Shown piece after piece: positions 1 through 6,747 of a stretch of DNA of 11,338 bases. The stretch is taken from assembly GCA_937910255.1 (NCBI GenBank), contig CALEOQ010000256.1:1-11338 (forward strand), written 5' to 3'. The stretch is from an uncultured Caulobacteraceae bacterium (lineage in GTDB: Bacteria; Pseudomonadota; Alphaproteobacteria; Caulobacterales; Caulobacteraceae). Within the stretch, counting starts at the first letter, position 1, and every line of letters starts with the position of its first letter. The translations under genes were made by a program, and so were the position numbers. Below the pieces are notes generated by a model. That model did not search any database. It saw only the letters and a list, made by a program, of their open reading frames with translations, and was not told the DNA's origin.

Positions 1-761
1 AGGGCTTTGAAGGCATGCGCAAGGCTGGACGACTGGCGGCCGAGTGCCTGGACATGCTGACCCCCTATGTCGTGCCCGGCGTCGTCACCGATGACCTCGA
101 CCGCCTGGCCCGCGAGTTCATCCTCGATCACGGCGCCCTGCCAGCCTGTCTCTTCTATCGGGGTTACTCGAAGACGGTCTGTATTTCGGTCAACCACGTG
201 GTCTGCCACGGCATTCCCGGCGAGCGCGTGCTGCGCGAGGGCGACATCGCCAATATCGACGTCACCTGCATCCTCGACGGCTGGCACGGCGACCACAGCC
301 GCATGTACGGGGTCGGCCCCGTCTCGGCCCGGTCCAAGCGGCTGGTGGAGGTGACCTACGAGTCCATCGCCCGCGGCATCGCGGCGGTGAAGCCGGGCGC
401 CACCACCGGCGACATCGGCCACGCCATCCAGTCCTATGTCGAATCCATGCGCTGCTCGGTGGTCCGCGACTTCTGCGGCCATGGCCTAGGCAAGGTGTTC
501 CACGACGCCCCCAACATCCTGCACTTCGGCCAGCCCGGTCAGGGCGAGGTGCTGAAGGCTGGCATGTTCTTCACCATCGAGCCCATGGTGAACCTGGGCA
601 AGCCGGCGGTGAAGGTGCTGGCCGACGGCTGGACGGCGGTCACCCGCGACAAGTCCCTCTCGGCCCAATGCGAGCATTCCATCGGCGTCACCGAGGATGG
701 TGCGGAGATCTTCACCGCCTCCCCGGCCGGCCTCTTCCAGCCGCCGATCGAGACGGCCTGA
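1..761 (+). CDS. map: Methionine aminopeptidase, type I (5' end outside window)
   Basis: Cytosolic metalloprotease that removes the initiator methionine from nascent proteins. The first in-window ATG is at 15, but the frame is open to the left edge and encodes GFEG directly before MRKAGRLAAE. In family members such as the E. coli enzyme this block lies about a dozen residues inside the protein, so the true start is upstream of the window. Counting from the ATG at 15, all five metal ligands of the pita-bread fold are present: Asp82, Asp93, His156, Glu189 and Glu220, matching E. coli D97, D108, H171, E204 and E235. The catalytic His65 lies in VCHGIP. The C-terminus is intact, with a TGA at 759-761. 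There is no N-terminal zinc-finger extension in what is visible. A lipoprotein gene follows after 49 bases. Family identification is very secure. Confidence 0.97.
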   Translation, partial: GFEGMRKAGRLAAECLDMLTPYVVPGVVTDDLDRLAREFILDHGALPACLFYRGYSKTVCISVNHVVCHGIPGERVLREGDIANIDVTCILDGWHGDHSRMYGVGPVSARSKRLVEVTYESIARGIAAVKPGATTGDIGHAIQSYVESMRCSVVRDFCGHGLGKVFHDAPNILHFGQPGQGEVLKAGMFFTIEPMVNLGKPAVKVLADGWTAVTRDKSLSAQCEHSIGVTEDGAEIFTASPAGLFQPPIETA

Positions 762-810
762 GCATCCGCAAGCCCTCGGGCTCAGCATCAACCAAGGGGC
801 TGGCTGCGTG

Positions 811-1374
811 ATGCGCCTGCGTCTTCTGAAGTTTCTGGGCGCGCTCCCGCTCCTGCTGCTGGCTGCGTGCGGCGATGATCCGTCAGACTACCGCGGGCCG
901 GCGCCGGCGACGGGACCGGTGGTGACCGCGCCGCCCGAACCGCCCCTTTCGACCAACATCATGAACGACCTGGCGCCATCCTGGTCGACAAGCGGCGACG
1001 CTGACAGCGTCACCCTCGCCCTGGACCATGTCGGCGCGACCCCGCCGACGCCGGTGCTGACCATGACCTGCGCCCGCGGCGCGGTGCTCACGGTTGAGAG
1101 CCCCCTCTTCACGCCTGAGGCCAGCGAGGACCAGCTGCAGATCGGCGCTGGCGACATCCTGATCGGCCTGCCGGTCGTGAGCTCGCCTGAGGCCGGCGGC
1201 GTCATCGGCGAAGGGCCGGCCTTCCGCGACCTGCTCGCCGAAATCACCGTCGGCCGCCGCATCAGCCTCAGCTACGGCGCACAGACCCTGGGTCCCCTCC
1301 CCCCTGCGCCAAATCCGATGACCTCCCGCTTCGTTAATCGTTGCCGGAGCTATCTCGAACCCCGCGCCTACTGA
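811..1374 (+). CDS. Small lipoprotein of unknown function
   Basis: 187 residues. The N-terminus is a textbook lipoprotein signal: MRLRLLK, a Leu-rich core, then lipobox LAAC with the lipidated cysteine at residue 20. Gly at +2 is compatible with outer-membrane sorting. A Pro/Ala-rich linker (about 29-46) leads to a globular part (about 50-187) with two further cysteines, Cys87 (MTCARG) and Cys178 (NRCRS), which could form a disulfide in the periplasm. I do not recognise a named domain. An AAGGGG ribosome site at 794-799 is 11 bases from the ATG at 811 and 8 bases from a GTG at 808, so the GTG may be the real start; the signal peptide is the same either way. The frame is open further upstream, but an upstream start would overlap the aminopeptidase and bury the signal peptide. 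The next gene is convergent. Confidence 0.82.
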   Translation: MRLRLLKFLGALPLLLLAACGDDPSDYRGPAPATGPVVTAPPEPPLSTNIMNDLAPSWSTSGDADSVTLALDHVGATPPTPVLTMTCARGAVLTVESPLFTPEASEDQLQIGAGDILIGLPVVSSPEAGGVIGEGPAFRDLLAEITVGRRISLSYGAQTLGPLPPAPNPMTSRFVNRCRSYLEPRAY

Positions 1375-1456
1375 TCCCGGACGCAGGCCTTTGCATCGCG
1401 CCCCTGGCGTCGCGCTGAGTCAAACCTTGGCCTGGGCCGCCCCGCCCATCACGCGG

Positions 1457-2413
1457 TCAACTAGTCCAGTGGAGCGTCCGGGCCGAAATCGGATTACGAA
1501 ACTCACGCCCCTCCCGGCGGCAGGCGATCCACTCCCGCTTGAGACGAACATACCAGCGCGCCTGCTGGTCGGCGTCGCCCACCCAGAGCATAGGCGGGTG
1601 ATCAGCCAGGGCCGGCGCCTGGAGTCTCATGATGCGGGCGTCCTGTCGCAGGAAGATCCGCGTCGCCAAGCGCAACAGCGGCTGGAGCAAGGTTACGACC
1701 GGGTGGCTGCTCCCAAGGACCTGCGTCATGCGCGTGAGGTCCGAGGTCAGAGGTGTCATGATCGACAGGGAGAGGACTTCACGCCTTCCAATGAAGACAT
1801 GCTCCCACCGCAGACCGGGCAGCTGGAAGTGGATCTCCGTCTCCGGCGCGCCGCCCAGCACGGCATAGGCGTTCGAATTGCGTGAGGGTCGGTGGCGAAG
1901 CATCATGAAGCCGCGGCCGACGGGCCTGAAAGCTTTCGATTTTGCGTGGGCGGTCGCCCCGCGACGCCACCACCACTGCCTGTGCACGAACGGGCCGTGG
2001 GCGGGATCGACCAGTCCTAGGATCGCGTGGTCGACATGAACCGGATAGTCGATCTGCTCGACCAGCATCGGCCGCCCCGAAGCGATCTCCGGCAGTCGGG
2101 GCGGCGGCTCATCTGGCGCGACGGCGCGATCGCGGGACATCCAGACCCAGACGAAGCCCTGCTGCTCCACCACCGGGAAGCGCCGAGGCCCGGCCCCACC
2201 GCTGGGATCATCGCCCGGGCGGAGGTCCTGCACCGCATAGGCGCAGCCGCATCGGTTGCGACCGATCCGGAGCTGTTCCCCCAGGAGCGTCAGCGCCCGC
2301 GGCGGGCCGCCTCTCAGCGCTTGGGTGGTGAGCGCGACATACCAGGCGTCCCAGAGAAATCCCTCGCCGAAGCGCGCGTCATGCGCCACCTCCGCCGGTC
2401 CAATCCCGCTCAT
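1457..2413 (-). CDS. Rieske-type ring-hydroxylating oxygenase homologue lacking the 2Fe-2S cluster segment
   Basis: 318 residues. The protein resembles the PaO/VanA-like alpha subunits of aromatic ring-hydroxylating oxygenases, which normally oxidise a substrate with electrons passed through a Rieske cluster to a mononuclear iron. The N-terminal opening is typical (WDAWYVALTTQAL, then LLGEQLRIGRNR, residues 21-54). The catalytic domain keeps the iron-site pattern DPAHGPFVH, giving His139 and His144, with a plausible third ligand Asp258 in RQDARIM. The segment between AVQD (60-63) and FPVVEQQGFVWVWM (79-92) is only about 15 residues, where relatives carry roughly 60 with the C-x-H and C-x2-H cluster ligands. 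Neither motif is present; the sole cysteines are Cys55 and Cys57. The frame stays open, so this looks like an in-frame internal deletion. It lies 67 bases downstream of a LytTR regulator on the same strand and has only a weak ribosome site. It could be a decayed gene, a repurposed protein or an assembly artefact; normal oxygenase activity is unlikely. Confidence 0.8.
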   Translation of the reverse strand: MSGIGPAEVAHDARFGEGFLWDAWYVALTTQALRGGPPRALTLLGEQLRIGRNRCGCAYAVQDLRPGDDPSGGAGPRRFPVVEQQGFVWVWMSRDRAVAPDEPPPRLPEIASGRPMLVEQIDYPVHVDHAILGLVDPAHGPFVHRQWWWRRGATAHAKSKAFRPVGRGFMMLRHRPSRNSNAYAVLGGAPETEIHFQLPGLRWEHVFIGRREVLSLSIMTPLTSDLTRMTQVLGSSHPVVTLLQPLLRLATRIFLRQDARIMRLQAPALADHPPMLWVGDADQQARWYVRLKREWIACRREGREFRNPISARTLHWTS

Positions 2414-2480
2414 GCGCGGCTGGGACCGGGCGGTCCCTTCCTGTTGGAGTCGCCGGCCAATCCGACCGGCTCAGGCGCGA

Positions 2481-3467
2481 TCAGCCAGGGACGGAGACCC
2501 GTTCGGCGCGCCGGTGATCGGCTGTCGGAACGGCGGGGGGACGTGGGGCCGCCGCGCCTTGAGGCGACGGGCGCATGTCGGTCATTTGCAGGAGCGCCTG
2601 CACATAGGGCTGTGAAACCGGCGCCCGGAGATCGTTGACCAGGCGAACCTTGATGGAGCGGGCGGACCGCTCGACCTCGGCCACGGCCTTGGCCGCCACC
2701 CACCAGGAGCGATGAACCCGCAGGCCGGGCGTCGTCTCCAGTTCGGCGATTGCGTCGGAAAACCTCATCAGCAGAAGCGCCGAACCCCGCGTCGTGTGCA
2801 CCCGCACATAGTGATCTTCCATGCTGAGGCAGAGGATATCGCCCCGCGCATGGTGGGGCAGCCTGCGCAGAATCGCCGGCAGTGCGGGAGGTGGGGTGGG
2901 AAGCGCAGCCTTCGGGGCCGGCTTTGCGGGCGATGGGCGAAGCGGTGGGGCCAACAGGTTCGGCCGCGTCCTGGCGCCACCTAGCAGGGTGAGACACACC
3001 AGTTCGAAGACGCCGCCGACCAATAGGGCCTGCCCAAAGCGCTCGACCACCTCGCGCGGCGCCTCCCAGCCGGCGCCCCCCTGGGAGGCGACGACCATCA
3101 TGATCAGCGCCGTCGCCGTGAACGCCAACGCGCGCCTCGCCTGTGGGGGCGCGCCAGCCAGGACGGGGCGACAGAACAGATTGGCGGCCGCGAAGATAAG
3201 GACCCAGCAGCCCATCATCGCTGTCCAAAAGCCGAAGCGGACGAAAAACCGCTCCTCCTGAAACCCGAAGGCCTCCAGCAGGGCCAGCATCAGGGCGAAG
3301 GCCGGCGCCAGGGCGGCCTTGCGTAAAATCCGGCGATAGGTGCGCGCGGCCCGGATCGGAAGGCGGCGCGAGGCCTGGGGCGGCGCGGTGTCGCGCGACG
3401 GCTCCCGACCATCGGCCCGCGATCGGCTCGCCCCTGCTGGCGCTGAACCTGCTTCGACACTCATCAT
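2481..3467 (-). CDS. Membrane-anchored LytTR-domain transcriptional regulator (regulator 1)
   Basis: 328 residues. A polar, Arg-rich N-terminus (1-50) is followed by about four hydrophobic segments near 51-68, 78-99, 112-128 and 142-163. A Pro/Ala-rich linker (165-200) leads to a LytTR DNA-binding domain (about 205-295). Recognisable LytTR blocks are GDILCLSMEDHYVRVHT (209-225) and VHRSWWVA (251-258). LytTR domains bind pairs of short direct repeats; a membrane-embedded sensor fused to LytTR is common in Caulobacterales and suggests response to a membrane or envelope signal, though the ligand is unknown. About 33 residues of Pro/Ala/Arg-rich sequence follow the domain, longer than usual. ATG codons at 3467 and 3464 are both possible starts, and neither has a strong ribosome site. 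It precedes the oxygenase homologue by 67 bases and may be cotranscribed with it. Confidence 0.88.
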   Translation of the reverse strand: MMSVEAGSAPAGASRSRADGREPSRDTAPPQASRRLPIRAARTYRRILRKAALAPAFALMLALLEAFGFQEERFFVRFGFWTAMMGCWVLIFAAANLFCRPVLAGAPPQARRALAFTATALIMMVVASQGGAGWEAPREVVERFGQALLVGGVFELVCLTLLGGARTRPNLLAPPLRPSPAKPAPKAALPTPPPALPAILRRLPHHARGDILCLSMEDHYVRVHTTRGSALLLMRFSDAIAELETTPGLRVHRSWWVAAKAVAEVERSARSIKVRLVNDLRAPVSQPYVQALLQMTDMRPSPQGAAAPRPPAVPTADHRRAERVSVPG

Positions 3468-3510
3468 CCGCCACCCGACGCCACCGACCTGCGACGGCGT
3501 CTTTCAGCGC

Positions 3511-3539
3511 AAGATTGTGGCTTTTGTGGCACATATCAA
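3511..3539 (-). promoter_or_regulatory. Candidate promoter and operator repeats of LytTR regulator 1
   Basis: In a locally AT-rich patch, the minus strand has TTGATA (3539-3534), a 17-base spacer and AATCTT (3516-3511). The -35 match is good and the -10 match is poor; the -10 lies about 44 bases before the start codon. Inside the spacer, on the minus strand, GCCACAA occurs twice (3530-3524 and 3521-3515) with a 9-base period. LytTR proteins usually bind two direct repeats, so autoregulation is conceivable, but the period here is shorter than the roughly two helical turns typical of LytTR sites. No experimental support is visible. Confidence 0.3.
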
Positions 3540-3613
3540 AAATTACGATCAGCAAACTCTTGGGCTCCCGGATGGGCGCTTGACATGGCGGCGCGAGGCG
3601 AAAAACGCGCTCA

Positions 3614-4438
3614 CTACTGAGGCGGCGTCGCGCTCACCATGTCGGGCGTCGCGGCGGCCTGCGGCGTCAGGCCGCTCACCTCGGGCACGTAGAGCCCCGA
3701 AGCCTGGCCCACGAGCTGAGAGGCCACCCAGCGCGTGGCGTTTCGGCGGGGCCCAAACCTGCGGCAGGGGTCCGGCTCGGCGATCTCCCGGCTCTCGCGC
3801 TCGGGGCCTGCGAAGGCCCGCCCAACGGCCCGGCCCATGGGCTCAGTCATCTGCAGTGCGTCCCCCACCCGGGAAAGGGACGGGTCATCGCGGCCCACAA
3901 CATTGGCGTCCCGCGCCCAAGTGACGGCCGCCAGCTGCGCGCCGTCAGGCCCGATCAGTTCGGACTCCACGGCCAGCCCTCCCGTCGTCAGGGGTACGCG
4001 GATGGTCGTCAGGGGGATCGGATTGACAAAGCCCAGAGCCGCTGAGGCCGCCGAGCCCAGGCGCCCCGTTGGTCGGATGTCGACGACGGCGGTTCGGATC
4101 GTGCCGGCGTCGGGGTCTGGCGCTTCGATAACGGTGAACCACCGGCTCACGGCGAAACAGATCCGCCGATCGACCTCGCCGAGCAGGAGCGCGCGATCCT
4201 TTTCGCTCAGCTCATCGGCGTCGGGATCGGTCAGCGTCGCCGGCGCGATATAAACGCGGCTTATCTCGCGCGCCGCCGTCTCGTCGCGCCGTTGGTTGAC
4301 CGCGGCTCGAAGGCTGCGCCCGGGCGGGGCGATGCCGTCATAGCTGGCGAGATAGCCGCTGGGCGGATGAGGCGAGGTCTGGCAGGCGGCCAGGGTGAGG
4401 GCGCCAAGGACAGGCAGAAAGGTGGCAGCCTTTTTCAT
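3614..4438 (-). CDS. DUF3313-type lipoprotein
   Basis: 274 residues. The signal peptide MKKAATFLPVLGALTLAAC has its lipobox cysteine at residue 19 and Gln at +2, consistent with outer-membrane localisation. The mature start SGYLASYDGI resembles the SGFL-x-dY opening of DUF3313 lipoproteins. The following SRVYIAPATL (60-69) and a strand-rich core to about 215 fit that family, whose function is not established. Cys94 and Cys225 could pair. The C-terminal tail (about 250-274) is Pro/Ala/Thr-rich and probably disordered. On the minus strand a GGAG ribosome site lies 7 bases before the ATG, within a short dyad. The gene ends in a double stop, TAG then TGA. The LytTR gene follows after 146 bases on the same strand, a gap that holds that gene's candidate promoter, so the two are probably separate transcripts. 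The DUF3313 assignment is from pattern memory. Confidence 0.82.
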   Translation of the reverse strand: MKKAATFLPVLGALTLAACQTSPHPPSGYLASYDGIAPPGRSLRAAVNQRRDETAAREISRVYIAPATLTDPDADELSEKDRALLLGEVDRRICFAVSRWFTVIEAPDPDAGTIRTAVVDIRPTGRLGSAASAALGFVNPIPLTTIRVPLTTGGLAVESELIGPDGAQLAAVTWARDANVVGRDDPSLSRVGDALQMTEPMGRAVGRAFAGPERESREIAEPDPCRRFGPRRNATRWVASQLVGQASGLYVPEVSGLTPQAAATPDMVSATPPQ

Positions 4439-4449
4439 GGAGAATCTCC
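4439..4449 (-). promoter_or_regulatory. Dyad with a GANTC site overlapping the ribosome site of the DUF3313 gene
   Basis: GGAGAATCTCC is a perfect five-base inverted repeat around one central base. It contains GAATC (4442-4446), a GANTC site of the kind methylated by CcrM in Caulobacterales, and on the minus strand supplies the GGAG ribosome site of the lipoprotein. A regulatory role is speculative; the ribosome-site role is likely. Confidence 0.4.
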
Positions 4450-4581
4450 AGGGATGAACGTGGTCGCCGGTCAGCCCCCGTTGACCCGCTACTCCACCGC
4501 TAGCCCAGGCAGCTCAAGGCACACGCCCTTCCTCGTGAGTTGCGCCGTTTCATTCGCGATTTCGCGAACGCGCCCGCCCCC

Positions 4582-4602
4582 CGGCGACTGGCGAAGTCGC
4601 CG
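4582..4602. repeat. Hairpin, 8-bp perfect stem
   Basis: CGGCGACT (4582-4589) pairs exactly with AGTCGCCG (4595-4602) around a 5-base loop, GGCGA. There is no T-run on either side. It lies about 150 bases past the reductase stop and 140 bases before the lipoprotein start. Confidence 0.45.
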
Positions 4603-4643
4603 AGGCGGTCTGCTACCGAGGAGTCCGGTCAGCCGGGGGCTCT

Positions 4644-4669
4644 CGCTGGGCGCCATGCGGCGCCCAGCG
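4644..4669 (-). terminator. Strong 11-bp hairpin downstream of the reductase; candidate terminator
   Basis: CGCTGGGCGCC (4644-4654) pairs perfectly with GGCGCCCAGCG (4659-4669) around the loop ATGC. It sits about 85 bases past the stop of the minus-strand reductase gene. Neither strand has a T-run after the stem, so a classical intrinsic terminator is not proven. It could instead protect an mRNA 3' end or be a dispersed palindromic repeat. Confidence 0.4.
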
Positions 4670-4752
4670 GCCATCGTCGCTGGCGGCCTGTCGCCGCCGA
4701 GCCCCCAGGAGGCGGTGCTAGACGCGGAACCCGGCTCTACGGGCCGCATGCT

Positions 4753-5736
4753 CTAGTCGGCGATGTGGATCAGCATCTTGCCGCTGTTGGCGCCCTCGAA
4801 CAGACCAATCAGGCCCTCGGGCGCCCGCTCGAAGCCGTCGAGCACCGTCTCCTGGTACTTGATCTGGCCCGATTTCAGCCATTCGGTCATGTCGACGACG
4901 AAGGCGGCGTTCAGATGGGCGAAGTCGCTGGCCACGAAGCCTTCCATGCGGATGCGGCCATAGATCAGGCTGAACAGGTTCTGCACCCCTTCGCCGCCGC
5001 CATTATAGGTCGAGATCATGCCGCAGACCGGAATACGGCCGCGCACATTCATCCGCGGCAGGGCCGCGTCCAGATGGGCGCCGCCAACATTCTCGAAATA
5101 GACGTCGATGCCCTTGGGCGTGGCGTCCTTCAGGGCCTGGGCCAGATCCTGGGTCTTGTAGTTGATCACCGCATCGAGGCCGACCTCGTCCCGCAGCCAG
5201 GCGGCCTTGTCGTCCGAGCCGGTGGAGCCCACCACATAGCAGCCCTTGATCTTGGCGATCTGGGCGGCCACCGAGCCAACCGCGCCAGCGGCGGTGGAGA
5301 TGAAGACCTGTTCCCCGTCCTTCAACGCGCCGGTCTCCAGCAGGCCCCCATAGGCCGTGATCCCAGTGCCGCCGAGGGCGTGCATATAGACGCTCAGCGG
5401 CAGGTCCGGGTCGCGCTGCAGGCGTGAGACGCCCTTGCCGTTCGAGACGAAGGTCTCGCGGAATCCCGCCCCGTGGCGAACCAGATCGCCCTCCTTGAAC
5501 TTGGGATTGCGGGACTGAATGACCCGGCCGATGCCGCCGCCCAGCAGGGGCTCGTCCAGGGCCTGATCGGCGTCCAGGCGCGGCCGCATATAGGGATCGA
5601 CCGACATGATGAGCCCACTGACCTGGATCTCGTCCTCGCCGGCGTCGGCCAAGGGGACCTCCACCAGGGCGAAGTCGGCGGCGACGGGCTTGCCGTTGGG
5701 ACGGCGGACGAGATGGATCTGGCGGGTCTGAGTCAT
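4753..5736 (-). CDS. NADP-dependent MDR reductase, CurA / leukotriene-B4 dehydrogenase-like
   Basis: 327 residues, full length for the zinc-free medium-chain dehydrogenase/reductase branch that includes bacterial CurA-like and prostaglandin/leukotriene-B4 reductases. These cytosolic enzymes use NADPH to reduce the double bond of alpha,beta-unsaturated ketones and aldehydes. Visible features are the N-terminal substrate domain with MSVDPYMRPR (44-53), GGTGITAYGGL (122-132), the nucleotide-binding loop AAGAVGSVAAQIAK (149-162), YFENVGG (213-219) and a conserved C-terminal SGKMLIHI. No catalytic-zinc cysteine pattern is present. The ATG at 5736 gives the family's usual N-terminus, although no strong ribosome site precedes it. 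It follows LytTR regulator 2 by 72 bases on the same strand, so cotranscription is possible. The exact substrate cannot be told from sequence. Confidence 0.93.
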   Translation of the reverse strand: MTQTRQIHLVRRPNGKPVAADFALVEVPLADAGEDEIQVSGLIMSVDPYMRPRLDADQALDEPLLGGGIGRVIQSRNPKFKEGDLVRHGAGFRETFVSNGKGVSRLQRDPDLPLSVYMHALGGTGITAYGGLLETGALKDGEQVFISTAAGAVGSVAAQIAKIKGCYVVGSTGSDDKAAWLRDEVGLDAVINYKTQDLAQALKDATPKGIDVYFENVGGAHLDAALPRMNVRGRIPVCGMISTYNGGGEGVQNLFSLIYGRIRMEGFVASDFAHLNAAFVVDMTEWLKSGQIKYQETVLDGFERAPEGLIGLFEGANSGKMLIHIAD

Positions 5737-5808
5737 GGGCGATTGATAGCGCTCATCGGGCGTTCGACCCAGGGCTTGGCGTGATCTTTCCCTGAATTCG
5801 CTGGCCGA

Positions 5809-6747
5809 TTAGGACGTCGCCGGGGCTCTCAAGCGATGCAGCGCTTGCGGATATCGCCGCGAGAGCGGCGCGGTCTGGCCCTCGTCCAGGGCCACCGCAT
5901 AGTCCCCCGAGCCTTCAGGCGTCAGGCCGCGCACGGCCCGGGCGTTCACCAGCCAGGACTTGTGCGTGCGGACAAAGCCGCGCGGCCCAAGCTCGGCCGC
6001 CAGGGCGGCCAGCGAACTGCGCATCATCGGCCGGCGCCCGTCACGCAGGTGGAATTGCGCGTAGTTTCCCGCGCTACTCACCGCCAGGATCTCTTCCAGC
6101 CGCACGCGCACCAGCCGGCCGCCATCGCGGATGTCGAAGAGGTCTTCCGGTGGGAGAGCCGGCGCTGCAGGCTGGGGGGGACGCCCAGCCTCCACCAGCC
6201 CGACCATCCCGTAACAGCCGGCGAACATCGCGTAGGCCAGCAGGTCCTTCCACACCTCGTAGCGATACGCGCCAGCGGCCGCGACCGGGTCATAGGGCTG
6301 GCCGAGCACGCCGAAGGCTAAGGCGCGGAACAGGATGAAAAGCCCCACATGCAGGAGGGAGAAGACCAGAGCGGCCGCCACGTGGGCGACCAGGCGCAGG
6401 GTCCAAGACCATGTCTTCGCGCCTCGAAGCGCCGCCCAGGGCAGCCAGGCCAGGAGGGCGATCGCCAGCCAGCTTGAGCCTTCATAGACGAGATGCTCGC
6501 CCACCTGGCCCCGGCCGCCCTGGGTGAACCCCAGCACATTGAGCAGGCAGACAGCCGCGGCGGCGATCAGCACCACGGCCCAGCCGATCACCAGCTGGCG
6601 GTGCGCAGGCTCGGTGGGGAGCCTGGCGCTCCAGCCTGGCCTGCGCCGTTCATCCCCGCCGCCGCGCCGCTCGTCCCAGAGGCCTTTCGCCAGGCCGGCG
6701 ATCCCCCGATGAGGGGGTCGATCGCCCTGTGATGGAGTTTGCGCCAT
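5809..6747 (-). CDS. Membrane-anchored LytTR-domain transcriptional regulator (regulator 2)
   Basis: 312 residues from the ATG at 6747. A polar Arg/Gly-rich N-terminus (1-48) is followed by about four hydrophobic segments near 51-74, 92-109, 116-143 and 166-185. A Pro-rich linker leads to a LytTR DNA-binding domain (about 206-305) with AGNYAQFHL (226-234), FVRTHKSWLVNARAV (258-272) and PLSRRYPQAL near the end. The role is probably transcription control by a membrane-located sensor; the signal is unknown. The start is uncertain: an in-frame ATG at 6792 would add 15 residues and has the purine-rich AGGAAGAAGG upstream, but lies well inside the divergent acyltransferase gene. The ATG at 6747 overlaps the acyltransferase start and has no clear ribosome site. 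The gene belongs to a different LytTR subtype from regulator 1, so the two are not a recent duplication. Confidence 0.88.
   Translation of the reverse strand: MAQTPSQGDRPPHRGIAGLAKGLWDERRGGGDERRRPGWSARLPTEPAHRQLVIGWAVVLIAAAAVCLLNVLGFTQGGRGQVGEHLVYEGSSWLAIALLAWLPWAALRGAKTWSWTLRLVAHVAAALVFSLLHVGLFILFRALAFGVLGQPYDPVAAAGAYRYEVWKDLLAYAMFAGCYGMVGLVEAGRPPQPAAPALPPEDLFDIRDGGRLVRVRLEEILAVSSAGNYAQFHLRDGRRPMMRSSLAALAAELGPRGFVRTHKSWLVNARAVRGLTPEGSGDYAVALDEGQTAPLSRRYPQALHRLRAPATS

Larger units (their letters stand above)
4439..4752. other. Gene-free spacer with GC-rich hairpins
   Basis: This stretch of 314 bases lies between two minus-strand genes. No open frame in it reads like a protein. It contains the ribosome site of the lipoprotein gene, a tandem pair of 8-mers TTCGCGAT/TTCGCGAA (4553-4568), and two perfect hairpins listed separately. 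It must hold the 3' untranslated region of the reductase gene and the promoter of the lipoprotein gene; I see no convincing -35/-10 pair. Confidence 0.5.

Noticed and set aside
697..810. Upstream extension of the small lipoprotein gene
   Set aside because: It would overlap the aminopeptidase gene and place the signal peptide inside the protein; the ribosome site at 794-799 supports a start at 808 or 811.
2160..2260. Hidden Rieske motifs in another reading frame (frameshift rather than deletion)
   Set aside because: I read the minus-strand bases around the gap and found no CPHRG-like or CPYHGW-like codons in a shifted frame. Only about 15 codons separate the flanking conserved blocks, so the segment is missing rather than shifted.
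2410..3555. Long minus-strand open frame (381 codons) overlapping the LytTR gene in another frame
   Set aside because: Composition is Arg/Gly/Pro/Ala-rich without domains, while the overlapping frame shows clear membrane segments and a LytTR domain. GC-rich DNA readily leaves such shadows open.
4489..4749. Minus-strand open frame of 86 codons in the spacer
   Set aside because: Low-complexity Pro/Ser/Arg/Gly translation spanning two hairpins, no ribosome site, no recognisable motif.
4540..5427. Plus-strand open frame of 295 codons antisense to the reductase
   Set aside because: It is the complement of a well-conserved MDR enzyme and has no recognisable motifs of its own.
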